Origin: Paraescarpia echinospica
Lineage: Eukaryota > Annelida > Polychaeta > Sabellida > Siboglinidae
Assembly: GCA_020002185.1 (NCBI GenBank)
Contig: CM034539.1
Span: 32,545,739 to 32,609,738 of the forward strand
Direction: 5' to 3'
DNA: 64,000 nt
The notes below the pieces were generated by a model, which worked only from the letters and a program-made list of their open reading frames with translations, was not told the origin of the DNA and searched no databases. Below, piece by piece: positions 44,909-59,000 of the stretch. Numbering within the stretch: position 1 is the first letter of the stretch; each line of letters opens with the position of its first letter. Made by a program: the position numbers and the translations under genes.

Positions 44909-45370
44909 ACATAAATATGTATGTTTGAATGGTGAAACATTCCACGTCATTCATTCACTCTGGAAAAATTGCTAAGCAAGACCGTTGTGAGATTGTAAAT
45001 GAACTTCAGTGTTAATGGAACTGTTCATGTGTTTAGTAATTAAACACTGTAGACATGGTTCACTGATGACTGTAAATAAAGAATGTACTATTTTGAAAAG
45101 CAAAACTGTGCCAAGAAAATTTTCAAATAAATAGTGAAATAGCCATTGTTGATTTATATCAGTATAGTTTGGATTCGTTTTTTGAACAGTTCTGTTTGTT
45201 TGTTATACCACATACACCAACTGACCATTTCTAACTCACTTAACACAGCAAAAAATACATTTCTCCATAAAATGGACTCCCGGTGTGGGTCCATCCAACT
45301 TCAAATTGACGCAAGATACTTCCTGGAAAACCTTACGCTTATCACCGGGAACCGCTGATGTAGCTTACAT

Positions 45371-45650
45371 TTCAAGATATGTAAAATTATATTTCTTCAA
45401 GGGATTACATTTACATATGATATGACAAGTTAGAAGTTATATTTAGGTCTGTATTATACATATTATTGCACTGCCATTATTTTTATAGTGTCAAATAAAA
45501 CAATAATATATATTTCAAGGTATGTACAATTATATTTCTTCAAGGGATTACATTTACATATGACAAGTTAGAAGTTATATTTAGGTCTGTATTGTACATA
45601 TTATTGCCATTATTATTTATAGTGTCGTATAAAACAATAATATATATTTA
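45371..45650. repeat. Tandem duplication, about 143-bp period, two copies
   Basis: ttcttcaagggattacattt, gacaagttagaagttatatt and taggtctgtatt occur in both 45371-45513 and 45514-45650. Small indels distinguish the copies. AT-rich and non-coding. Confidence 0.9.
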
Positions 45651-46186
45651 AAAAATAATTCTAAATAATAATCTGATTAAGTCTGGAACGTGACTTAGGT
45701 GTCCTAACGCAGACTCAAAACGTCAACACCAACACCATGAACATCACATGGTTTACGGTAAAGTAAAAATTAAAAAATTAGTCATTATCGCCCAGTCATG
45801 CAATTGTTGTTGACTTGAAACAGGGCAGCATCTACATACCAGTGTCTGCAACAGGTGCTCTTAGAAAATATGTATAAACACAAACAATGGCCAACTAATG
45901 GCGCTTTGACATTGTCTGGATACCAATACAAGGTCCAATTAATTAGAACCGCCGCAAGATTGTAATCTAAGTAGTTCGCTGTTTATACGCACAACGGAGC
46001 CACTGCGTTGACATTTTGGCTGGTTATTTGTCCGCCATGTGGCGTCACTCTCAATCTGGGTTCCTAAAAGTTGGGTAAAGTCCTCATTGCGACCCAGTAA
46101 TGCTGAAATGCGAATCTCTCTTTCTATATCTCTCCCTCCATCTGTTTCTCTTTTTCTCTTTTTCTCTCTATCCCAATTGCTCTCTA
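45651..46186. other. Intergenic, no gene recognised
   Basis: The last 80 bp become pyrimidine-rich (ctctctttctatatctctcc) and lead into the CTGC tract. Confidence 0.4.
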
Positions 46187-46460
<274 letters not shown>

Positions 46461-46539
46461 TAGAACAGTATATGACCAGTATGAATAACATTTCTTACCT
46501 GATTATGTCCTTTGGTAGATGATGACCATTTTGCATTTT

Positions 46540-47730
46540 AAATTTATTGTATGTTCTCATGTCGCTGATGAGGCCAATGCGGGATTTGCATGGTCGTCCA
46601 CAATGGGGACAGGGGTGGACAATAGATGGCTCAGTTGCTGTGGATGTCTTTCTTCTTTCACGATCGACCGTCAGTTGGGTGCGGCGGTTTTCCTCAAAGA
46701 TAGTTTTGGCCTTGTAAGTGAGTGATCGCCAGCCACTTCTGCCTGATGCGCACTCTTCCAGGTGTTTTTGGCAATGCCGCCGTGGGTGATTTTCACTTTA
46801 ATGCAGTCTTTAAAGCGCTTGCGAGGTCTGCCTTGATGTCTTCTGCCTTGGGCGATCCTCGAGGCTTCCATCAGGATATAATGTCTCGTCCATCGAACTG
46901 AGCTTTGAGGATCGATGCACCGGCTAGTTGACTCCGCCTTCTCCAGGACATCCAGGTTTGTGACACGATCATGTCGTCTGATGTTCAGGATAGACCTTAG
47001 GCTGCGCATGTGGAACCGCTCCAGTTGTCTCAAGTGTTTTCTGAAGAAAAAAACCCATCCTGGCTTCGCATCCATAAAGGAGGCTTGTAAGGACAATTGT
47101 CTTGTACATCTGGAACTTAATGGAATGCGTTGGTTTAACACTCGCAAACGTCCTAGAGCGTTGCTTACTTTGCAGATCCTGGCGTTGATTTCCTTGTCGA
47201 GTGAACCATCATTGGATATAACAGACTCCCAGGTATTTGAAGTTGTCCACTGTCTTAACCAAGTACTCTCAGTGGAAATTGAGAAAGGAGAGGAGGGGCC
47301 ATCAAGGCACAGTCGTCGGCAAAGAGAGCTTCCAGGATTATCCTCTTGAGTGACTTGGTCTTGGCGTTGAGTCGACGCAGGTCGATGAGAAAACCACCAA
47401 GCCTGTATGTCAGGTACACTCCTTGATCCACGTCTTTCACTGCATGTTTGAGGACGCAGGCGGAGAAAAGGTTAAAGTGAACTAGGGTAATCACGCATCC
47501 CTGCTTGACGCCATTGGGGATTTTGAACGGGACTGAGACTTCTCCATTTGAGAGGACGACACCAGTTGACGGTATCAAAGGCATTTGTGAGATCTATCAA
47601 CACAGCATAACAGCTCCATGTTTTACAAAATGCATTTCTCTTGGATCTGTCTGACAACAAATACCATGTCGATGGTACTACGACGTTCAGGACAAACCCA
47701 CACTGTGTTATAGATAGTTTTTCCATTTAC
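46540..47730 (-). mobile_element. LINE reverse transcriptase fragment with C-terminal zinc finger
   Basis: The minus strand reads YAVLIDLTNAFDTVNW, then PNGVKQGCVITLVHFNLFSA, YRLGGFLIDLRRLNAKTKS, ILEALFADDCALMA (FADD active site), later a tail ending PCPHCGRPCKSRIGLISDMR, a C-x2-C zinc finger common at the end of invertebrate LINE ORF2 proteins. Several frameshifts and stops are present, and a deletion between the FDTVN and GVKQGC blocks. It ends about 80 bp from the CTGC tract. Confidence 0.85.
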
Positions 47731-47921
47731 GTATTTTAAAATATTTGCCACGTACAAATCATTTTGGCATGTGGTAACGTTGTTCGATACATTATGGCTT
47801 TGTTAAATTTCTGGTCATCTCGTCCTGGCTAACGGAATAATATGACCTAAACGCGAATTTTTGCGACCGTTTTAGAAGGCCAAGAGTTGCAGCAGGCGTG
47901 GACGAAGTGGATTGGACCTGC

Positions 47922-48628
47922 TTAAAGGAAATAAAAATAAGGCATTAGCTAAAATCCTTTTTCCATGTGTACACAAAGTTTAACATTGTAACATTTGACA
48001 ACATTAAATAAATACAGATGATTTTGTTTATATTACTTCGTGAAAACATAAACAAAAAAAGTGCAAAGAAAATCAAAGGTTTGCATGCTGTCAGGATTGA
48101 ACCGGCGTCGCCCGATTGTAAAATAAACGACAAGTAATTAACGCACCTACCCACTGAACTAGCGGGACCAACGGAAACCGTCCGACTGATTTAAGTTGTT
48201 ATGATAAATTGTACAACTCCTTCATATATCGATATTCTAGTGCTATTATGAGATTATACACGTTACTTTATGTAGCTGAATACAATATATGTTTGCAATG
48301 TATGTTTATTGGTGTAGATTATCTCCCGTTGATTGCATTCGATATAATTATTTCGTTTCGACCCAAAAGCTATACTTGTAAACATGCTCTGAATGCATGG
48401 AAAGGGTCGGCCTGATGCGAGTTTGAGTCATAAGTGACGTCACATCTCGGCATCCCGAAAAGCGCGCCAAAAATATGCATATTCGAAAATGTCCGGATGC
48501 ACACCATAAAATGTGGAATTTCTAATTCATTGAATTTTTTTGATTTTTTTGGCTTGGTGGACGTAAAAATAGATAGCAGGATGTAATATAACATGAATTC
48601 GAGCAATATATGTTTATATTCCCTTTAA
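47922..48628. mobile_element. TTAA-flanked composite element, copy B
   Basis: The left end is TTAAAGGAAATAAAAATAAG (47922). The right end as reverse complement is TTAAAGGGAATATAAACATA (48628). These are short imperfect inverted termini at TTAA. Inside are a minus-strand tRNA-like SINE head (48087-48172, gattgaaccggcgtcgcccg) and a block matching 24320-24700 in reverse. No transposase. Confidence 0.5.
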
Positions 48629-48929
48629 TCTATAAGTTGATTTGATTGATGTTTACGTCGACATAGGACAGTAGCTCAACTAGAGAAACAGAATGGTTCG
48701 ACATGGCTATAAGTGACGAGATTTGGTGCAGACTTGTAGAAACAAAGGTACGATCGAAATATAATACCTACGATAGTCATGGTAATACCTAACACACGCA
48801 CACAGAGAACGATATATTGTAATGATGAACTTATGCTACTAAATGTATTACAGCGTCTAGATTGGATTTGTCAACGTCGTGTAGTTAGATCTTAGATTTA
48901 GGACTGCACTTTATAAGTTAGCTTACCTT

Positions 48930-51200
48930 ATCTATCCTCTTCGGGCATTGTGGCCCATAAGGCTGCTGTGCAACTCCGCCATTTCGCTATGTCAATGGCT
49001 ACGTGTTTGCTTCGCTCCCAGTTGTCCATCCCAGTTGGTTCCGTTCTTTTTTCACTGTAGCCAACCAACTTTTCTCGTTCCTTCCGGCCTCCATGTCAGT
49101 GCTGTCAGGCAGTGATTGTAGTCCTTCTTTCTAGGCACGTGCCCGATCCAATTCCACCTTCTTCTCTGTACTTCTGTGTTGATCTTCTATTCTCCTGTTA
49201 TATTCTCAATGTCTTCATTCGAAATTACTACTGGCCATCTAATTTGTTTAATTCTTCTGAGACTGTTGAATTGGAAAATGTCAAGCTTTTTGTTGTCACG
49301 TTTGTTTACTTTCATGTTTCACATCCACATAATAACACTAATTTGACCAGAGTATTGTATAATCTGAGTTTAGTTCTTAATGTATATACATTTGAATTCC
49401 ATATCTGCTTGAGTTTCATGAATGATGCTCTTGCTTTTCGCATTCTGTTGATAATATTATTACCCTCCTCCTCCTTGCTTACAGACGTTCGCGCCCAGGT
49501 ATGTGTACTTCTCTACTTCAATCAAAATTGTTGGTTATCTATCTGTATTCTGTCGTTGCATTTGCAATTGATCCTCAGTTCTTCAGTTTTCTTTTTATGG
49601 ATTTTAGGCCGGTTGTTTATGCAAATACATTCATCTTTGTTGCCTTTCCTGGCATGTGTCTGTAACTTGATGTCATAAGCGCAATGGCATCTGCGAAGTC
49701 CAAGTCCTCACATTTTGATATGAATCTCTATCTTATCCCTGTGTTGCTTTATTCAGTAGTTTTCCTCATTATCCAGTTGACTACCATCAAGAAAATAAAT
49801 CCGGACATTACGTCTCCTTGCTTAACTCCAGTTTTTTTTATATATCTTGAACCACTCAAATTGTTCACCTTGATCTAACACTGCACAGTCACTGTCCTCG
49901 TACAATATCTGGACCATTCTGATTATCTTGTGTGGGATTCCATAGCTCGCCGTGATATCCCAAAGGCTCTCTTGGTGCACAGAGTCAAATGCATTGCTTG
50001 CCATTCCACTACCTGTTCTATTATATTTCGTAGGATGAATAACTGCTCAACTGTGCCTCGTCCACTTCTGAAACGTGCTTGTTCATCTCTCAATTTATTG
50101 TCAACTCCATCTGTTATTCTGTCTATTATCATTGCATTTTTATGGCTGGTTATTGAAGCTTGATTGTGTCGAATTTTTTCTGTTCTCACTTGTCTTTTGC
50201 TTCTTCTTTAGCTTCAGCCTGATCTTCGAGCGTACTAACTGGTGGTCAGTCGCAATGGTTGCTCCGCCCATCACTCTGTTGTCCATAACTTATGTTCTGT
50301 GCTGGTCAATTTGGTATTTAGTTCGCCCTTCTGGAGATGTCCACGTCTGCTTACGGATGAGTCGATGTGGAAATATGGTACATGTTAAAACAATGTTGTT
50401 TAATTCACAGAAGTCAATTAGTCTTTCTCCATTTTCATTTCTTTCACCAATTCCATGGCTTGCCATTTACGTCTTCATAGCCCTCATTGTCTTCTTTAAT
50501 GTTGGCATTTAGGTCCCCCATTACTATGAGCATGTCATGCTTATGTACACTGCCCACAACTAACTGCAACTGATCGTAGAATTGGTCTTTCTCTTTTCGT
50601 CACTTGTTTCAATTATTGGTGCGTATGTTTGTACGATTGATAGTTTCACATATCGTGAACAAAATCTAACATATATAACATTATCACTGATACATTGATA
50701 CTCTAACGCTTGCTCTGCTTTCTATCTTATCATTATTGCCACTCCGTGTATGTGTAGGTTGTCTTCTCTCCCAGATAAAATAACACCCTCTCCAGTTTTT
50801 AACTTGACTTCCTCGTGTCCTGTCCATCTGCTTTTGCTAATACCCATGACGCCGATTTCCTATTTATCCATTTCTTTTGCAGGTTGTGCTGATTTACTTA
50901 TTGGATATAGCGTTCTCACGTTCCAACATCCTATATTTACAGTTTCCTATGGTCTGATCAGCGGCGCTGTCGGCTGCCAAACGTCCGACTGGCTTTGATC
51001 CGGAAGTGTCATACTTTCCACGTATCTGATATCCTCGTTTAGATGGAGCATCGCCTCGTCATAACCGTTTCCAGCATGTGCTGGTGAAGTCACACATTAA
51101 GTTTCCGTAACAATTGAACTGGAGGGGTTGTTGTCCCTCCGCAGTAGGTTTAATCTTGGGGTTTTCCCTCCCCTAGTCAGAGCCTTGTTTGCCCACAACC
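48930..51200 (-). mobile_element. RTE-like LINE, decayed
   Basis: Minus-strand fragments in order: NVRTLYPIS (51000-50930), RWTGHEEVKLKTGEGVI, MLIVMGDLNANIKEDNEGYE (endonuclease GDxN), LIDFCELNNIVLTCT and KQTWTSPEGRTKYQIDQ (endonuclease end), then RT pieces IDRITDGVDNKLRDEQARFR, GRGTVEQLFILRNIIEQVVE, NAFDSVHQESLWDITASYGI. The end is near 48930 ([13 protein letters not shown]). It therefore spans endonuclease to C-terminus but is broken by many frameshifts. The plus-strand ORFs here are shadows. Confidence 0.85.
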
Positions 51201-51222
51201 GCAAAGGGGAACCTCAAGGAAT

Positions 51223-51475
51223 ATGGAGCGCTTTAGCACAGCGGTAGGACCTCCGGACTCTCGACTGAGAGAACGCGGGTTCGAATCCTGTGCGGCGGTG
51301 TCGAACCTTGGACAAGTTTGTTTACTCTACATTGCTTCAGTTCACTCAGTTCTTCGCGCATTAATTACTTCCCAGAGAAGTCGAGATGGTGTTCGATTGA
51401 ACAGGTCTGCCAGGGAGTAAGTGTAAAGCGCTTTGAGCAGTCCTGAGGACTGGATACTGCGCTGTATAAGAACTT
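51223..51475 (+). mobile_element. SINE, full-length type copy
   Basis: Head: gcgctttagcacagcggtag and gagagaacgcgggttcgaat then cctgtgcggcgg. Body: ttcagttcactcagttcttc, cttcccagagaagtcgagat, gattgaacaggtctgccagg. Tail: gtgtaaagcgctttgagcag, tcctgaggactggatactgc, gctgtataagaac. The best copy for defining the family. Confidence 0.85.
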
Positions 51476-52755
51476 ACCCTTTACCTTTACAAGGAGGTGA
51501 GGTTGACTTGGGTGTTCAACCGTTTACTGACAGGCTACTATTTTCAATTTTCACCCACATAGGGCTAGCCGGCCGCCAACGTCTGGCTGTGCTGATGGGC
51601 GCTTGAACACCCCTTTCCCTCACACTTATAAATACTAGCTCTTTGGCTGGCATTCAACAGTGATGCAGTTAGTGCACAAAAACATACGCTCATCAATATC
51701 TACCACTGTCGAAATCCAGGTATTCATTTTTTTTAAACCGAGTGACCTGGAACAACGTTTGCCCACCAGTTAAATTGTAGTGGGTTTTTCCAAAATAAAT
51801 TCTATCATTCTACTTATTCCATTTTCATTGCCTGATGGGTAAGCCTACGTGCGGATGTCTAGGACGTCTCGTTTGGTAGAAAGGGAATCGTCATTAGTGG
51901 CAAACAAGTTTTTTTAATAGAATATTATTATACCATGATGAAACCTGAACATAATAATAATAACATCATATTTCTGCTCTTTGCATATTGAGATAGGGCA
52001 AACCATTTTACTGTTTTAAGATACCATCAATGTGTCATCAATGTGCCATCAGCAACACAGTGATAATAGTTTTCCTTGAACCGATACTACAGGCGCATAT
52101 ACGTCTACAGAGCGAGCAAAGTAGTAATAACCGACAGTATCTTCTTCGTTATATATATTTTTAACATATAAAAGGTAATAATTATATAAATATATAAAAG
52201 GATAACATTATTTGAAACTGATATAAATACGAATTGAATTTCACGAACGCTTTGCAATGTAATATTTTATTTATGTGTATTTAACGTTATGGAAATCATT
52301 GCTTTGAGACCAGAACAAATCAAGTGCCATGTATTCACTAGAAGCATGACAGTGGTTGTGATGTACGGCTACTACGTATATTTCAGTAGTTTTCCTTAAC
52401 AGTCCTACATTGGGCGACACGTAATTATATCATACTGTAGTCTGTCCCGTTTTACGTCATAATCACCTCGGTTTCGCTTGGTGCCAAGGACACCAAGAGA
52501 ATCGCGTTCCCAACACAACGCCGATATGGCTTTTGCAAATGGCGCCTTACATGGAGCACTTGGGTACATCGATTGAGCGATTTCAGCTGAGCGTTTACAG
52601 CGAACCCCGGATATAGCACCAAGATTTATGTTCGAAAAAGAATCTTCATCGACACAACACAATACTTGTTATAGTAGCGTCAAAATGTTCGACAAGTTTC
52701 GACAAGCCGTGAGCGAAACAGGAATTGCGGACTAAAATATTAGGCGAAACAGAAA
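51476..52755. other. Region upstream of the kinase gene
   Basis: AT-rich, with a SINE-like scrap near 51660-51730. No gene recognised. It may contain the kinase promoter. Confidence 0.35.
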
Positions 52756-52773
52756 TTGAGGAGTTGTGACATA

Positions 52774-52815
52774 ATGTTTGACAAGAATGAACCCAACGCG
52801 CCAATGTTGGTGCAG
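52774..52815 (+). CDS. Kinase gene candidate first exon
   Basis: The ATG at 52774 (an upstream in-frame ATG lies at 52756) encodes [14 protein letters not shown] and ends at cag|gtaggt, phase 0, matching the next exon. Support is phase and donor only. Confidence 0.45.
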
Positions 52816-53003
52816 GTAGGTAGAGAGAGGGGAGAGTGGAAACACACGGCACGTAAGGCACGTTGTAAATGTAGGTCCTACGTATCATGTCACAACGTTT
52901 ACCGTGGTAATGGCTGGCAACTGATGATTTTACGGCAACAAAGTGCTCTTGTACGCGTCTTTATTGATTTCATAATTCTGAACACGACATTATATGAAAC
53001 CTG

Positions 53004-53036
<33 letters not shown>

Positions 53037-56000
53037 CTCTTTTTGTATTTACAAACGTTATATCTGTTGCAATAACTTGCCCTTTAATTATTTGTGTTTG
53101 TGTCATTAATGTGTTCCAAAAAATAATTATTTCATGAACCAACAAAAAAATCTTTTACTCTCGACAATCCATAGGCTATGGTGGTATATGGGCCTTTTGC
53201 ACTGGTTGGCTGACTTGTTAAATTATATATTAATCAAAAAGTGAAGACAAATTCTGACTTTGTTCTCTTTTCAGCAAACAGGGCTTGAGTCCCAAACATA
53301 TATCAATTCATGTGCTAGGATAGTTATTTCTGCATTTTCTTTACGATACTTGAATGTTTAAAATAACAGAAAACAGTTTACGTATCGCTTAGACGTTCTC
53401 AATTTGTAAGACCACCCCAGCATTGTGTCATATTTTTCCCACAGAAGGGAGACTGTCACGACAACGGCTATGATGTGGGTATGATCGTGGGGTCAGGGTC
53501 CTACTGCACTGTACGCGTCGGCCACCTGATTGCCATGAAACACTCGACGGCGTCAGTCGTCGATTGCGTCGGTCATAGAAATGTGCGTATTTCGTATGTT
53601 TGTCTTCATGATGATGTTGTACATATCTAATTTGACTATGAATCTTTTTGTGATTATCGAATAAACAATACTGTAATAATATCGTATTATTATGGTGGCG
53701 TCACGATAGCATACGGATCGTGGTCTTCGCGATGATTTCCTAACCAATGTCTACGTAAGAATACGAATATTTTTTTGTGGTAGACGAGTAACTTATTTTT
53801 GTTTTGTAATCGTCAATATTACAGCATAATCTTTTAAACAAAAATAAAAAATAAATGCATCTCTTTACCTATTCCTTCCTCTCCCACTTTCTCTCACTCT
53901 TTTTCTCTCTCCCGTTTCATCTTCCTCTTCCCATTATATAGGTGATTATATGTATAGTTTGTTCACTATACGTTGCTCCAGTTCACTCAGCTGTATGAAT
54001 GAGTACATGGCTACAGACAGTGGTGGATATTTGTGTACGAATAGTCTTCGCGCATCAATTGCAGCGTGGCTGGATGCTTCCCAGAGAAGTCGTGATGGTA
54101 TTCGATTGAACAGGTCTGCCAGGGAGTAAAGTGTAAAGCGTTTTGAGCAGTCCTGATGACTGGATACTGTGCAGTATAAGAACCTACCTTTTTATATCGA
54201 TTTAATTTAAAATTATACTCATTGTCTTTGCTTGATTGGGATGAATCAGTGTGCAGTTAAGATCATCGACAAAAGACACTGCCCTCGGGAATATTACACG
54301 AAGCGTCTACCTCACGAAATCAAGGCGTTGTTTTGTGTCCGCAAGCACCCGCACATTGTACGTAAATACTGTGTTAGCGGTAAGAAATAAATGTAGCACC
54401 TATGTTGTATTCCCAAATTCCGAATTTCCAGCTGGAAATATGATAATAATAGTAAGACGTTCTTGCTGCACCAACTAGTCAAATTATCGCTCAACCTGTC
54501 GAAGTGTCGTTTGGAATGACTTGAGAACAAATTACAAGCAGGACATAATGTATCTCGGTCTTTGTTTAGTCACATTCGATTAAGAATACTCTAGCTCATT
54601 ACAGTACTGAAGGATTGTCGATGATGGCATGCTTGTGTGTTTTTGTTGTTGGTTGTGGTGGCGGTGGCGGCGGTGGCGGCGGTGGTGATGGTGGTGGTGG
54701 AGTGTGCGCGCTCGCGCGTTCGTTCTTGCGAGAGAGTGTTTGTGTGTATATGTGTGCGTGTGTATGTGTTTGTGTGTACGTGTGTACGTGCGTGCGTGTT
54801 TGTGGTGGATCCGTGCATGCGTGGGAGCGTGCGTGTGTACGTGCGTGCGCGTTTGTGTCTAACACTCCCCCTTAACAGAGGTTAAGAAGAACTAATATAA
54901 TATAGCATAATTCCCTCACAAGAAACCGTTTTTCTCTTTTGAATATTTCGACTGCATCTTGCAGTCTTCATCAGCAGAATGAAGTTACGGGTGTGTCATA
55001 TGACCACTGTCATGTGACACAAGCTGGAGAAGGACTGCTGGGAGATCCTGGGCGACGTCGCAATTCACTGTAGGTTTCCTCTGTAGATGTTGATCGCCTC
55101 ATTTATGTTTCTTCAGTGCCAGTTCTCCTCGTGGTCTTGTGACGAATATGGGCAGTGTTACATACAAGTTTCTAGCCACCATTCTGAGCCCACTGGTTAA
55201 AAAACCGAACATTTTGTGAAAAACAGCGTGCAATTTATAAAGAAGATCGAATGGTTGGAAGTTCCACCATGAAGAAAAATGGTGTCACTTGATGTGACAG
55301 CTTTGTTCACCCAGTGACAGAGGCAGTATCGGTGATCAGGGACCGATTAAACAAGGACACAACACTGAAAGACAGGTGTGAACTATCAGTGATCCAGATC
55401 ATCACACTGTTAGAAATCTGCCTGAACACCACGTTCTTCAGTTACGACGGAGTTTTCTTCAAACAGAAGAAGGGAGCAGCCAGGGGGGTCACCGGTATAC
55501 CCGATAGTGGTGAATCTATACATGGAACATTTCGAAGAAAGAGCCATCAGGGAAGCACCTCATCCTCCAGAGATCTGGTTGAGATATGTGGATGACACAT
55601 TCAGAGTGTCACAAGAGAGTGAAGTAGAGCGATTCACAAACCATCTGAACTCGGTGGACGAGAACATCAAGTTCACTGTAGAACCAGAACAGGACAGTAT
55701 GCCAGCCTTCCTGGACACGTGTATAAGTCTGATGGATCAGCCAAGGTAGAGGTGTACCAAAAGGTAGCCCACACACATCAGTATTTGAAGAGCGGATCTA
55801 ATCACCACCTAGAGCACAAACGATCGGTAGTGGATGTTTAACATCACTAACAACAACACCACAGAAACCAGTAGAAGACAACACGCCTTAGGCCTACCCT
55901 ACATCAGTATATTGATATAACAATTGGCAAGGATTTTCAAGTCCTATGACTTACCAGTGTACCACAAACCTATCAACACCCTGGGGTCATTACTAGTACA

Positions 56001-59000
56001 CCCGAAAGACAGGACGGAAAAGGAAGCAAAGTGTGGTGTGGTATATATGACATTCAATGCCCAGAATGTCACCAGCACTACACAGGGGAAACAGCTAGAG
56101 CACTCGGCACAAGAATGAAAGAACATCTGTCATGTCGCCAACCCCTATCAGCCATATGTGAACATAAACCGAACACAGGCCATCAGTGTTCTTTGACAGA
56201 AGTCACAATTTTAGACCACGAGGGGAACTGGCACCAAAGAAAGATAAAGGAGGCAATCAACATCCACAGAGGAAAACCTACATTGAATCGAGCTCCCAGG
56301 AGTCCTTTTCCAGCTTATGTCACATGACAGTGGTCATGTGACACACCCGTAACGTCAGACTGCGAGATGCAGTCGAAATATTCAAAAGAAGAGAAAACAG
56401 TTTCTTGTGAGGTAATTATGCCATATTACAACAACCAAGAGTCCAGATCTTCAATCCATTCAAGGAAGAACTAACATGTTTCGGTGGTTGTGTTAGATAT
56501 CAGTTGATGTTTATTATCGTACTCTCTTACATTTTCCCACTACATTATTTCATTGCACCGTCTCGATGTAGACCCAGTTCTATGAGAGTTTCTCACGGAA
56601 TCGTTACCTCTACCTCGTGATGGAGTACTGCAGGTTCGTATACCCGCATTGTATACTTGTATATATATATATATATATTTATAAATATATATTATATAAG
56701 TAGTGTTTTTGGATGTAATAAATCGCAATAACGAATACATGCCAAATTAAATGATAGGTTAATTTTTCTGAACATAAAATATTGCCCTATGAAATACGTA
56801 TACACACGCATATATAATACACAAATAAATAATTAAATATATACATTAAAACAACCTTAAAATAAACACAATGTTAAAACAGAAAATATCAAAATATGAA
56901 GTTACAAATACAGCATTCCTAGTAACATTGACCACTGAGTTGTTGTCCGGCAGTGGGGGCACGCTTCTGATGCACATCAACCGACGTGGATACCTGGATG
57001 AGGACGAGGCGTGTCGGATGTTCATGCAGCTGTGTAATGCTGTCAGCTACTGCCACTGCATGAGGGTTGTACACAGGTACTATCTATGTTAAAACTGAAA
57101 AAGTAGCTTCTTACATCTAGTATCCAGTCCTTAGGGCTGCTCAAAGCGCTTTACACTTTATTCCCTGACAGACCTGCTTAATTGAAGTCCATCTCGACTT
57201 CTGTAGGATGAGTTCAGCTGAGTGAACTGGAGCAACATAGAGTTAACAAACTTGCCCAAGGTTCGAAACGGCAGCACCGGATTCGAACCTGGTTTCTCGT
57301 GATTGGAAGTCCGATGCTCTAGTCATTATGCCACAGCGTTCCACTGTGACGATACGTTACTCTACTACCACATGTCGAAAACACGTTATATTTCAGTAGT
57401 TATTTGACAATTTGATACATCGGGAGGGGGGGGGGCAATAGCACAGAAGCTAGAGCATATGTTTGTTGCTCGAGAGATTCCGGGTTGGAATCCTGTTTTG
57501 ACCGTTTTGTTCGCTACATCTTGCCTCCGTTCAACCAGCTGTGTGAATGAGTACCTGGCTACACACAGTAGTTGATATTTGTGTACGAACAATCTTCACG
57601 CAGTAATTGCAGCGTGGCTGAATACTTCCCACAAAAATCGAGATGGCGAAGCAATAAAATGTAAAGCTCTGTGTGCAGTCCGAAGCAGTGGGTACCGCGC
57701 TATATAAGATCTCCGAGACGGTTGTTTCTCGACGCTGTAGTATATATTTGGTGTAATAATGTTCCAACGAAAATGTATATATTTATATTTTTGTCCAACG
57801 TGGCTTTTCCTTGGATGGAAGCTTTCAAAGTTACTGCCAGTTTGGAGGCCCAAGGCCGTAAACTTTGAGTATAGACTCCGAAAACGTGCCTAATCGCAAG
57901 GCCACCATCTTTTTAGCAAGTATCAACATTTGTGTTTCAAAACCTGACAACGAAGAAGGATGAACGAACGACCTGAGAAAAGAGGTTAGAATGCAATGCA
58001 GCATAACAGGAGGATTATTGAGAAGCCAAATGAGATGGGTAGGCCACTTGGCTACAGGAAAAATAGCAAAGAGAGCAGAGGCGGAAAAACACAAAGGACA
58101 CAGGAAAAGGGGAAGGCCACAGCTGAGATGGGAGGACTTCGTGAGGAGGGACATGGGAAGATCAGGGAGTACGAAAGATGGAGAGAGACAAAGCGATGGA
58201 TAGAAAACTTTGGACAGAAAAACAGAGCGAGTGGTTCGACACTACTGTACCTGACCTCCACCCCTGTACAGCAGAGAACAAGGAGGAGACACACAGAGTG
58301 GTTCAGCTATGTTATAACTGACCCTCACCCCTGTGCAGCAGGGAACAAGGAGGATACACAGAGAGTGGTTCAGCTATACTCTACCTGACCCTCACCCCTG
58401 TACAGCAGGGAACAAGGAGGAGACACAGAGAGTGGTTCAGCTATACTGTACCTGACCCTCACCCCTGTACAGCAGGGAACAAGGAGGAGACACAGAGAGT
58501 GGTTCAGCTATACTCTACCTGACCCTCACCCATGTACAGCAGGGAACACGGAGGAGACAAAACGAGTGGTTCAGCTATACACTACCTGACCCTCACCCAT
58601 GTACAGCAGAGAACAAGGAGGAGACACAGAGAGTGGTTCAGCTCTACTGTATCCGACCCTCACCCCTGTACAGCAGGCAACAAGGAGGAGACACAGAGGG
58701 TGGTTCAGCTATACTCTATCTGACCCTCACCCCTGTACAGCAGGGAACAAGGAGGAGACACAGAGAGTGGTTCAGCTATACTGTACCTGACCCTCACCCC
58801 TGTACAGCAGGGAACAAGGAGGAGACACAGAGAGTGGTTCAGCTATACTCTACCTGACCCTCACCCATGTACAGCAGGGAACACGGAGGAGACAAAAAGA
58901 GTGGTTCAGCTATACACTACCTGACCCTCACCCATGTACAGCAGAGAACAAGGAGGAGACACAGAGAGTGGTTCAGCTCTACTGTATCCGACCCTCACCC

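Noticed and set aside
49112..49678. 188-aa plus-strand hydrophobic ORF as a membrane protein
   Set aside because: It is the antisense of the RTE-like LINE running on the minus strand.
54599..54885. Gly- and Val/Cys-rich ORFs at the GGN/GT tract
   Set aside because: Low-complexity translation with no conserved features.
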